Source: Desulfobacteraceae bacterium (GTDB lineage: Bacteria > Desulfobacterota > Desulfobacteria > Desulfobacterales > SURF-15). Taken from it: DNA of 10,234 nt. Positions 1 through 6,234 of this stretch are shown here, piece after piece. The stretch covers positions 1-10,234 of the forward strand of contig QZKK01000095.1 of the NCBI GenBank assembly GCA_003599475.1, written 5' to 3'. The stretch's first letter is position 1. The number at the start of each line of letters is the position of its first letter. Below the pieces are notes generated by a model, which saw only the letters and a program-made list of their open reading frames with translations, ran no database searches and was not told where the DNA came from. A program made the translations under genes and the position numbers.

Positions 1-5
1 TAACC

Positions 6-27
6 TCTGAACGCTGAACGTTGAACG
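6..27 (-). repeat. GTTCAGC heptamer array after the fusion-protein stop codon
   Basis: On the minus strand the TAG stop (30-28) is followed, after a single C, by GTTCAAC, GTTCAGC and GTTCAGA. This has the same orientation relative to its gene as the arrays behind the kinase and CoA-transferase genes. Confidence 0.8.
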
Positions 28-2055
28 CTAAGCATTTCTCTCATAGCAGATCAGGCCGCACTGCAGGCATCTTACGGCCTCGTTTCTTGCGGCCTCTTCG
101 GTAAACCCCTTTTCCAGCTCGCGGCATGCCGCAAGATCTTTCGGGCTGCAAAGCGGCATGATGTTTCTGCGGCTGGAATCGACCGATTCCACGCAATCGA
201 CATCCTGAAGAACGGATGAAGGCTGGATTACGGCATCCGGCAGCGCCGAATCGATGTTGTACATGGCAAGATGAATCGAAGCAGCCCCTCGGCGGCCCGC
301 CCCGATCGCTTTGATGGCGGCGCTGTAATCGCTCAGGGGGTCGCTTTCGGCAAGGAGACCCATTTCGCCGTATGCATCGGGCCGCTTGTACGGCTCGAGG
401 CCTTCCCACCGGATCGGCCCATCGATGCGATTTTCCGCATCCGCTTCGTTTCCGGGCCTTTTGAAAAGAAGTTCCGGAAATCTTCCGGACGGCAGAATCA
501 GGGCTGCTGCCGGAAGCTTCTCTTTTGCCGACGTGTTGAGATCCACGAGCTCGACTCCGGTCAGCCGGTCCTGTTCCCCGCAAATCCCACAGACCGCCGA
601 TCTGAACCGGATGCGGATCGCCGGATCTTCCAGCGCCTTGACTTCGTCGTCTGTAACCGGGCTGTCTTCCCACGATTCCCTGAAAAGGATTACAACCCTT
701 TCCGCCCCCCGCTTACGGCAGAGCTTTGCCGCATCCAGGGCAAGCTTTCCACCTCCGGAAATAACGACGTCGGAACCGAGTGGAATCTTTCCCGGCTCTG
801 CTTTCATCATATCGACCAGCAGATAAAGCCCCGTGACCGGATGCTCGGTTCCGGGTCTACCCCACCGGGCCTGACGGCTGTCCCAGCCGCCGGTTGCAAG
901 ATAAACGCATTCAAAGCCCTGGTTCAGCAACCCGGCGATGGTGATGTCTTTCCCGAGGGATTTGCCGGTTTCGACGGAAACCCCGATCTCCTTGATCCCC
1001 TCGATATCCCAATCCAGAATATCGAGCGGAAGGCGTTCGCGTGCAATTGCGCTTCGAAGCAGGCCTCCCAACCGGTCGGTGGCCTCGTAGACGGTGGGAG
1101 AATGCCCGAGGCGGGCCGTAAAAAAGGCGGTCGAAAGCCCTTCCACACCACCGCCGATCACCGCAATCCTCCGACCCGTTTCGGGCGCTTTGTAGGGAAG
1201 AATCCGATTCTTTCCGCCCTTTTCATAATCGGCGACAAACCGCTTCAGGTAGTTGATGGCGACCGGCTCGTCGGCGAGCTGCCTGCGACATTCGGTTTCG
1301 CAGGGCCGTGGGCAGATGCGGCCGATGACGGTCGGAAACGGATTTCTCTCTTTGATGACCTGCACGCTCCGCTGGTAGTTTCCAAGAGTGATCTGCCGGA
1401 TATATTCACGGATGTCGATGCCGGCCGGGCAGGCTCTCTGGCAGGGCGTCGTACACTCTTCGGTCGTGTATTCGCGAAGAATGCGCCGGGTGACCGATGA
1501 AAGATTGATGATATGTTTGGGGCATACGCGTTCGCAGGTGCCGCACCCGGTGCATTTTTTTTCATCGACCACCGGCAGATTGTCCGTTCCCATGGTGATG
1601 GCGCCGAAAGGACAGGCGGCTGCACAGGTTCCCAGGCCGAGGCATCCGATCCGGCATACCTTCATGCCCCCGCCGAGCAGAGCGACGGCTCTGCAGTCCT
1701 TGAGCCCGGAGTAGAGATAATTCAAATCGGCATCCTGAACTCCGTAGTAACATCCGGGTTTTGCGATGTCGGGTTCCTTGGCTTCGACGGATACGCCAAG
1801 GATCGCAGCGATGTTTCCCGCCAGCTCGGCGCCGCCTGCAACACAGGAATTCGGAGAGGTCCTTCCGGCGACAATTGCGGCCGCATTGGCGCTGCAGCCC
1901 GGCAGCCCGCACCCGCCGCAGTTTGCACCGGGCAGTGCGGCTTCCACGGCCTCGATCTTGGGATCCACATAAACATAGAAAATTTTGGATGCCACGGCCA
2001 GCATGGCACCGATCAGAATCCCCATACCTCCCATCAGAACGATCGCTGTGATCAT
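28..2055 (-). CDS. RnfB-domain / NfnB(GltD)-like FAD-NAD(P) oxidoreductase fusion protein
   Basis: A 675-residue protein when started at the ATG at 2055. An AGGAG ribosome site lies 7 nt upstream of that ATG; a TTG two codons earlier is too close to it. Residues 1-25 form one hydrophobic helix, as in RnfB. They are followed by the RnfB [4Fe-4S] motif Cx2Cx4Cx16C (C46, C49, C54, C71) and two ferredoxin motifs (CRIGCLGLGTCAAAC near 134-148; Cx2Cx2Cx3C-P at 168-178). Residues about 195-275 resemble the GltD/dihydropyrimidine-dehydrogenase iron-sulfur domain (CxxxCxxxCP, then GRICPRPCETEC). An FAD Rossmann motif GGGVEG is at 301-306 and a second nucleotide motif SGGGKLA is near 433-439. The C-terminus ends in CLQCGLIC. 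By family knowledge, RnfB carries ferredoxin-level electrons at the membrane, and NfnB/GltD proteins move electrons between NAD(P)H, FAD and iron-sulfur clusters. It is the last operon gene within the window, 18 nt after the NuoF-like gene. The exact reaction is unknown; the domain calls are firm. Confidence 0.93.
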   Translation of the reverse strand: MITAIVLMGGMGILIGAMLAVASKIFYVYVDPKIEAVEAALPGANCGGCGLPGCSANAAAIVAGRTSPNSCVAGGAELAGNIAAILGVSVEAKEPDIAKPGCYYGVQDADLNYLYSGLKDCRAVALLGGGMKVCRIGCLGLGTCAAACPFGAITMGTDNLPVVDEKKCTGCGTCERVCPKHIINLSSVTRRILREYTTEECTTPCQRACPAGIDIREYIRQITLGNYQRSVQVIKERNPFPTVIGRICPRPCETECRRQLADEPVAINYLKRFVADYEKGGKNRILPYKAPETGRRIAVIGGGVEGLSTAFFTARLGHSPTVYEATDRLGGLLRSAIARERLPLDILDWDIEGIKEIGVSVETGKSLGKDITIAGLLNQGFECVYLATGGWDSRQARWGRPGTEHPVTGLYLLVDMMKAEPGKIPLGSDVVISGGGKLALDAAKLCRKRGAERVVILFRESWEDSPVTDDEVKALEDPAIRIRFRSAVCGICGEQDRLTGVELVDLNTSAKEKLPAAALILPSGRFPELLFKRPGNEADAENRIDGPIRWEGLEPYKRPDAYGEMGLLAESDPLSDYSAAIKAIGAGRRGAASIHLAMYNIDSALPDAVIQPSSVLQDVDCVESVDSSRRNIMPLCSPKDLAACRELEKGFTEEAARNEAVRCLQCGLICYERNA

Positions 2056-2073
2056 GTTCAAACTCCTAATTTT

Positions 2074-3921
2074 CTAAGAGATCGCATCGAACTTACATTT
2101 GCTGAAACAGGTCAGGCATTGGATGCATTTCTCCTTATCGATTACAGCGGGTTCCTTTTTCTTCCATTCGATGGCATCCACCGGGCAGCTCTTGAAACAG
2201 AGCCCGCATCGCTTGCACAGTTCCGGGTCCACCTCGAATTTGAGCAGGGCCACGCATCTTTTTGCGGGGCAGACTTTGTCGCGGATGTGCGATTCGAACT
2301 CGCTGCGGAAATATCGAAGCGTCGAAAGCACCGGATTGGGTCCGGTCTGCCCCAGCCCGCACAGTGCGGACTGTTGGATCCCCTCCGAGAGCTGCTCCAT
2401 CAGCTCGATATCGCCCTCCTGGCCCTTGCCTGCACAAATCTTCTCCAGAATCTGAAGCAGCCGGCGGGTCCCCTCGCGGCACGGGGTGCATTTGCCGCAG
2501 CTTTCGTCCTGGATGAAATCCATAAAGAATCTGGCCATATCCACCATGCAGGTGTCTTCATCCATCACGATCATCCCCCCGGACCCCATGATGGCTCCGA
2601 CCCTGGCAATCGCCTCGTAATCGACCGGGGTGTCCAGGTGTTGTTCGGGGATGCATCCGCCGGAAGGCCCTCCAAGCTGGACGGCCTTGAACGCCTTCTT
2701 GTCCGGGATTCCGCCCCCGACATCGAAAATCATGCTGCGCAGCGAAGTGCCCATTGGAACTTCCACAAGCCCGATGTTGTTCACATCGCCGGAAAGTGCA
2801 AAAACCTTGGTTCCCTTGCTGGTTTCGGTCCCCACACCGGCATACCAGGCGCCGCCGTTTCGAATGATCTGCGGCACATTGGCCAGGGTTTCGACATTGT
2901 TCAGGATCGTCGGTTTTTCCCAAAGCCCCTGCTGGGCCGGAAACGGCGGCCGGGGCCGGGGCATCCCCCGCTTGCCCTCGATGGACCGCATCAGGGCTGT
3001 CTCTTCTCCACACACAAAAGCACCCGCGCCCTGGTATATCTCGATGTCGAAATCGAAGCCCGATCCGAGGATGTCTTTTCCGATCAGGCCCAATCCCCTG
3101 GCCTGCTCGATGGCAATTCCCAACCGCTTGATGGCCAGCGGGTATTCGGTGCGGGCATAGATGTACCCCTGATGGGAGGCAATCGCCTTGGCTGCAATGA
3201 TCATCCCCTCCAGGACCGCATGGGGATCGGCCTCCAGAATACTCCGGTCCATAAACGCGCCGGGGTCCCCCTCGTCTGCATTGCAGAGGACATACTTTAC
3301 ATCCCCCGGGCTTTTCCCGGCAAACTCCCACTTGATGCCGGTGGGAAATCCCGCCCCTCCCCTTCCCCTGAGACCCGAGATTTTCATCTGCTCGATGATT
3401 TCCTCCGGTTTCATCTCAAAAAGCGCCTTGGCGGCTCCCGCATATCCATCCCGGACGATATAGTCTTCGATCTTTTCGGGATCGATCAGGCCTTTGTTCC
3501 GGAGCGCGCGCAGCATCTGGTTGCCGAAAAAGGGAATGTCCTTCTGATGGGGGATTCTCTTCTTGGACGCCGGATCCTTGTACAGGAGCCTTTCGACCAC
3601 ATCGCCCTGAATCAGTTGTTTCTCGATCAGTTCCGCGGCATCTCCGGCGGTAAGCTTCTGATAGAAAACGCCTTCCGGATGGACCACAAGCAGGGGCCCC
3701 ATGGCGCAGAATCCGTTACAGCCGGTTTCGACAATCTGCACCTTGTCTTCCAATCCCCTGCCGGAGATCTCCTTTGCAAGCGCCTCCTTGACGGCGAGAC
3801 TTCCGGTGGCATGGCATCCGGTGCCCCCGCAGATGAGCAGCTTGGTGGTTTTTTTCGATTGCGCACCCGAAATCAGTGTTTGTCTGAACTCGTTTAGACT
3901 CGCTACCTTCAACCTCTCCAT
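2074..3921 (-). CDS. nuoF: HydB/NuoF-like NADH dehydrogenase FMN/iron-sulfur subunit
   Basis: A 615-residue protein with the HydB/HndC layout rather than that of plain complex I NuoF. Residues 25-105 are a thioredoxin-like [2Fe-2S] domain (C31x4C36, C68x3C72). The NADH/FMN core follows, with GRGGAGFPTGIKW at 186-198, CNADEGDPGAFMDR at 213-226 and GAGAFVCGEETAL at 298-310. The [4Fe-4S] motif is C475x2C478x2C481 with C521. A CPAKRC motif (551-556) precedes a C-terminal two-[4Fe-4S] ferredoxin (C569/572/575/579 and C599/602/605/609). Such subunits oxidise or reduce NAD(H) at FMN and pass electrons through iron-sulfur clusters; in HydABC-type complexes this is the core of electron bifurcation. 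The start ATG has GGAG 6 nt upstream, and the upstream DRTGG gene's stop codon TAG is part of that ribosome site. The symbol nuoF is a family label only; no other complex I genes are seen. Confidence 0.95.
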   Translation of the reverse strand: MERLKVASLNEFRQTLISGAQSKKTTKLLICGGTGCHATGSLAVKEALAKEISGRGLEDKVQIVETGCNGFCAMGPLLVVHPEGVFYQKLTAGDAAELIEKQLIQGDVVERLLYKDPASKKRIPHQKDIPFFGNQMLRALRNKGLIDPEKIEDYIVRDGYAGAAKALFEMKPEEIIEQMKISGLRGRGGAGFPTGIKWEFAGKSPGDVKYVLCNADEGDPGAFMDRSILEADPHAVLEGMIIAAKAIASHQGYIYARTEYPLAIKRLGIAIEQARGLGLIGKDILGSGFDFDIEIYQGAGAFVCGEETALMRSIEGKRGMPRPRPPFPAQQGLWEKPTILNNVETLANVPQIIRNGGAWYAGVGTETSKGTKVFALSGDVNNIGLVEVPMGTSLRSMIFDVGGGIPDKKAFKAVQLGGPSGGCIPEQHLDTPVDYEAIARVGAIMGSGGMIVMDEDTCMVDMARFFMDFIQDESCGKCTPCREGTRRLLQILEKICAGKGQEGDIELMEQLSEGIQQSALCGLGQTGPNPVLSTLRYFRSEFESHIRDKVCPAKRCVALLKFEVDPELCKRCGLCFKSCPVDAIEWKKKEPAVIDKEKCIQCLTCFSKCKFDAIS

Positions 3922-3930
3922 TGTTTTCTC

Positions 3931-4284
3931 CTACCAGGACCCGTCGAGTCCTCTGAGTCCTTGCATATACAGTCGGCCGCAGGCGACAAAAAGAGAATAC
4001 CGGGTCAAAAGCAGGGGAATTCCATAGGATTCGGCCAGTTTCCGAACCGGCTCTTCCGGCTTCTTGCCCCGAACGAATACGATGGCCTTGACCCCTGCGA
4101 TTTTGGCTGTCCGCAGAACCTGTTCCGTCGTAAGACCCGTCAGAAGCAGCGCCCCTTCGGCTGCGGCCGCCAGGACATCATCCATTAAATCCGCGCCTCC
4201 TCCTCCGACCACCGTCTTGTCGAGTTGCTCGCCTCCGGCCAGTACGGCCGCGTCTAAAATTTCTCGAATCTCGGAAAGGCGCAT
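3931..4284 (-). CDS. Small DRTGG-domain protein
   Basis: A 117-residue soluble protein. The pattern GGGGADLMDDVLAAAAEG (about 27-44), then a hydrophobic strand, GVKAIVFVRGKKPEE and a later GIPLLLT strand, matches stand-alone DRTGG domains. These are related to the small domain found beside HPr-kinase-like and CBS proteins. No kinase P-loop is present, so it is not an HPr kinase. By family knowledge, such proteins recur in NuoE/NuoF/[FeFe]-hydrogenase-type operons, often between the two dehydrogenase subunits as here, but their biochemical role is not established. A regulatory or assembly role for the neighbouring complex is my inference. The start ATG has only a weak AGAAGAG-type ribosome site. 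The gene ends 9 nt before the NuoF-like start, so the two are probably translationally coupled. Confidence 0.85.
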   Translation of the reverse strand: MRLSEIREILDAAVLAGGEQLDKTVVGGGGADLMDDVLAAAAEGALLLTGLTTEQVLRTAKIAGVKAIVFVRGKKPEEPVRKLAESYGIPLLLTRYSLFVACGRLYMQGLRGLDGSW

Positions 4285-4354
4285 GGTTTATTCTCTTCTG
4301 CAGGAGCTCGGTTCGGCCGGAAGCAGGATTCGGTTCGGAAAGGTCTCCTGTGCT

Positions 4355-4861
4355 TCATTCATATTTTTCGAGAATCTGGATCACCCCATCCGCTTTGACG
4401 TCCCCGTAGGTGTTGGCATCCACCACCATCACCGGTGCCAGGCCGCATGCACCCAGGCAGCGAACCGCTTCCAGTGAAAACCGGCGATCCTCGGTGGTTC
4501 CGCCCTGCTCCACCCGCAGATGATTTGACACCCGATCCAAGACCTCCTTGATGCCTTTCACATAACAGGCGGTCCCCAGGCACAGCTTGATGGTATGCCT
4601 GCCTTTCGGCTTCATGGAGAAAAGCGCATAGAATGAGGCCACGCCATAGACATCGCTCCGGGAAAGATTCATTCCCCGGCTGATATAATCGATCAGCGCG
4701 ACGGGCAGGTAGCCGACCCTGTTTTGGCATTCACGAAGAACGGTGATGATGGAGCCGGGTTTTTTCCTGTTGCCGGCGATGATTTCGTCGATTTGAATCC
4801 ACTGTTCTTCTGGGATCGCCGGTGTAACATCCGGATGTTCGGGTCGAAATGGAATTTCCAT
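4355..4861 (-). CDS. nuoE: NuoE-like [2Fe-2S] thioredoxin-fold NADH dehydrogenase subunit
   Basis: A 168-residue protein from the ATG at 4861. The open frame continues to 5077, but the extra 72 residues come from the repeat-rich spacer and lie across the predicted promoter, so they are excluded. The 168-residue form also fits usual NuoE/HydC length. The fold is an N-terminal helical bundle (PGSIITVLRECQNRVGYLP, 35-53; a VYGVASFYALF helix, 71-81) and a thioredoxin-like domain with the diagnostic C94x4C99 and C135x3C139 [2Fe-2S] ligands. It partners NuoF/HydB subunits and transfers single electrons near the FMN site. It is the first gene of the operon; the DRTGG gene follows after 70 nt. Only a G-run, within a small hairpin, serves as a possible ribosome site, so translation initiation may be weak or regulated. 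Confidence 0.94.
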   Translation of the reverse strand: MEIPFRPEHPDVTPAIPEEQWIQIDEIIAGNRKKPGSIITVLRECQNRVGYLPVALIDYISRGMNLSRSDVYGVASFYALFSMKPKGRHTIKLCLGTACYVKGIKEVLDRVSNHLRVEQGGTTEDRRFSLEAVRCLGACGLAPVMVVDANTYGDVKADGVIQILEKYE

Positions 4862-4864
4862 CGA

Positions 4865-4878
4865 CTTTGCCCCCAAAG
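4865..4878 (-). promoter_or_regulatory. Small hairpin with G-run ahead of the nuoE-like start
   Basis: On the transcript strand CTTTG-GGGG-CAAAG forms a 5-bp stem whose loop is the only purine run resembling a ribosome site before the ATG at 4861. The structure is seen in the sequence; a role in controlling initiation is inferred and uncertain. Confidence 0.3.
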
Positions 4879-4900
4879 ATGAGTTGAAAACTCTGTCGTT

Positions 4901-4918
4901 TTGTGAAAAAAAGTACAA
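4901..4918. promoter_or_regulatory. Candidate Rex-type operator
   Basis: The plus strand reads TTGTGAAAAAAAGTACAA. Against the commonly cited Rex consensus TTGTGAAATATTTCACAA I count 13 of 18 matches, with the left half nearly perfect. It lies directly downstream of the predicted -10 element and covers the expected transcription start of the NuoE/NuoF operon, a classic place for repression. Rex is a repressor released by a high NADH/NAD+ ratio, which suits an NAD(H)-using complex. The match is by eye, the right half is imperfect, and no rex gene is in the window. Confidence 0.45.
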
Positions 4919-4925
4919 AGAGTCG

Positions 4926-4954
4926 CTTATCTCACAGATTGTTTTAAATGTCAA
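4926..4954 (-). promoter_or_regulatory. Sigma70-type promoter of the NuoE-DRTGG-NuoF-RnfB fusion operon
   Basis: On the minus strand a perfect -35 TTGACA (4954-4949) is followed after exactly 17 nt by GATAAG (4931-4926), which matches TATAAT at 4 of 6 positions. The predicted start near 4919 would give a 5' leader of about 58 nt before the nuoE-like ATG. The promoter also rules out the longer nuoE reading frame. Confidence 0.65.
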
Positions 4955-5010
4955 TGATATTTGAACCTTATCAATGAAAGAAGATATTTCCGAGGCCATA
5001 TTGGGAAAAT

Positions 5011-5193
5011 CCGAAACACGAAATTCGAAATACGAAACAAAATTCAGATGACCAAATCCCAGTGCTCTAAATCCCACTGCAAGCAGAACAATGATGTCAT
5101 CTGCCGCATTTCAGCCTCACGTCTTGAACATCGGGTCATTTGGATTTCCGATTTGTGATTTGTTTCGGATTTCGATATTCGGATTTCGAATTT
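5011..5193. repeat. Imperfect inverted repeat of TTTCGAATTTCG-like words in the divergent spacer
   Basis: The left arm (5011-5053) contains CGAAATTCGAAATACGAAAC and ends in ATGACC. The right arm (5134-5193) begins GGTCATTTGGATTTC and continues with TTTCGGATTTCG-type words, so it is roughly the reverse complement of the left arm with insertions. About 80 bp lie between them, including a short direct repeat AAATCCCA. The arms are simple, low-complexity and give only spurious peptides such as FEIRIS. The element fills most of the 360-bp gap between the nuoE-like gene and the phosphorylase gene. It looks like a dispersed intergenic repeat; I cannot assign it to a named family. Confidence 0.6.
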
Positions 5194-5221
5194 AGGAGCT
5201 GGGAGATCGAATGGAGGAACG

Positions 5222-6058
5222 ATGCGCTCATACATTCAGGAAGTTTTAGAAACGGTCCGATTCCTGAAATCCCGAGCCTTAAAGTCCGGGATTCAAAACC
5301 TTCCGAAGATCGGCATATTGACCGGAACGGGCCTGGGGGATGCAGCGGAATCGTTTGCGCCGGAGCTCTCCTTGGACTATGCGGAAATTCCGAAGTTTCC
5401 CCGGTCGACGGTCGTGGGCCACGCGGGAAGGCTTCTTTTCGGGTCTCTTTCAGGCCGGCCCCTGATTGCCATGCAGGGCCGCTTCCATCTGTATGAGGGA
5501 TATTCACCCGGAGAGGTGACCTTTCCGATTCGGGTGATGCAGGAGCTTGGCGTCGAGGTACTGATCCTTTCGAATGCGGCCGGCGGAATCAACCCCGATT
5601 TTGCCCCGGGCAGGATCATGATTATTTCCGACCATCTGAACCTGACAGGAGAAAATCCTCTGGTAGGCGCAAACGAAGACCGCTGGGGGCCGAGATTTCC
5701 TGAAATGGGCGCAGCATACAACCGGGAACTGTCTGTTCTGGCGAAGCGCGCGGCGGAAAGTATCGGTATTGGACTGGTGGAGGGCGTCTATGCAGGTCTG
5801 AAGGGGCCCTCATTGGAAACACCGGCGGAAGTCCGCTACCTGAGAACCATCGGAGCCGATGCCGTGGGCTTTTCAACCGTGCTGGAATCCATTGCTGCTG
5901 TCCATGCCGGAATGAAAGTTCTTGGGGTTTCGGTCATCACCAATGTCCATGATCCGGATCGGCCGGTTTCAGCAGACCTGGAATCGATTCTTTGTGTCGC
6001 AAATGAAGCTGCACCGAAATTGGGCGCCATCCTGGCCGGTGTGGTGAAGGAGCTGTAG
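5222..6058 (+). CDS. punA: Purine nucleoside phosphorylase (trimeric, class II type)
   Basis: A 278-residue cytoplasmic protein of usual length for trimeric PNPs, which cleave inosine and guanosine with phosphate to the base and ribose-1-phosphate in purine salvage. Family motifs in order are GTGLG (35-39, phosphate loop), GHAGR (66-70), MQGRFHLYEGY (84-94; R87, H89 and Y91 align with human R84, H86 and Y88), NAAGG (118-122), GPSLET (195-200; E199 aligns with human E201) and ITN (N241 aligns with human N243). S197 in GPSLET and the Glu/Asn pair favour a 6-oxopurine PNP over methylthioadenosine phosphorylase. An oddity is GFSTVLE at 216-222 where GMSTVPE is usual. The start ATG has GGAGG 4 nt upstream. 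The gene stands alone, divergent from the nuoE-like operon. Confidence 0.93.
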   Translation: MRSYIQEVLETVRFLKSRALKSGIQNLPKIGILTGTGLGDAAESFAPELSLDYAEIPKFPRSTVVGHAGRLLFGSLSGRPLIAMQGRFHLYEGYSPGEVTFPIRVMQELGVEVLILSNAAGGINPDFAPGRIMIISDHLNLTGENPLVGANEDRWGPRFPEMGAAYNRELSVLAKRAAESIGIGLVEGVYAGLKGPSLETPAEVRYLRTIGADAVGFSTVLESIAAVHAGMKVLGVSVITNVHDPDRPVSADLESILCVANEAAPKLGAILAGVVKEL

Positions 6059-6064
6059 AGAACT

Positions 6065-6098
6065 TCCGTTTACAGGCAATCCGTTACAGGTAATCCGG
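6065..6098 (+). repeat. Short tandem repeat after the phosphorylase gene
   Basis: Two near-identical copies, TCCGTTTACAGGCAA and TCCGTTACAGGTAA, followed by the start of a third (TCCGG), sit just after the punA stop. No terminator-like T-run accompanies them. Function unknown. Confidence 0.5.
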
Positions 6099-6099
6099 C

Positions 6100-6129
6100 T
6101 TGACAGATCTTTCCGGTTTTTCTAAGAAT
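6100..6129 (+). promoter_or_regulatory. Candidate sigma70 promoter of the hybrid histidine kinase gene
   Basis: TTGACA (6100-6105) is a perfect -35. The -10 is weaker: TAAGAA at 17 nt spacing (3 of 6) or AAGAAT at 18 nt (4 of 6). The predicted leader before the kinase ATG would be about 100 nt. The 176-bp gap after punA supports separate transcription. Confidence 0.45.
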
Positions 6130-6234
6130 AAGCTCCCTTCAGAATCATGCTTTATCGTTTTACAGAAGAACCGATGAAATGAAGAGGATCGGATCCGGCA
6201 ACTATGTAATCGGCATACCGCAAGAGGACCTCCA

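Noticed and set aside
271..1500. Plus-strand open frame of 409 codons
   Set aside because: Antisense to the oxidoreductase half of the fusion gene; composition and lack of motifs mark it as a shadow.
1513..3897. Plus-strand open frame of 794 codons antisense to the NuoF-like and fusion genes
   Set aside because: It lies opposite two genes with unmistakable domain motifs, has no recognisable domains itself, and is the usual shadow of high-GC coding sequence.
4244..4354. 36-codon minus-strand frame starting right after the nuoE-like stop codon (TGA ATG)
   Set aside because: It overlaps the DRTGG start out of frame, has no ribosome site of its own and an unremarkable composition.
28..4861. [FeFe]-hydrogenase operon
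   Set aside because: The HydB- and HydC-like subunits are present but no protein in the window carries H-cluster signatures; the third subunit is the RnfB-oxidoreductase fusion.
4862..5077. Upstream extension of the nuoE-like frame (72 more residues)
   Set aside because: It runs through the repeat arm and the predicted promoter, gives simple FEFR-type peptide, and exceeds the usual NuoE length.
5211..5249. 12-codon frame starting at an ATG with GGGAG upstream and overlapping the punA start
   Set aside because: Too short and without comparative support; the ATG at 5222 with GGAGG clearly starts punA.
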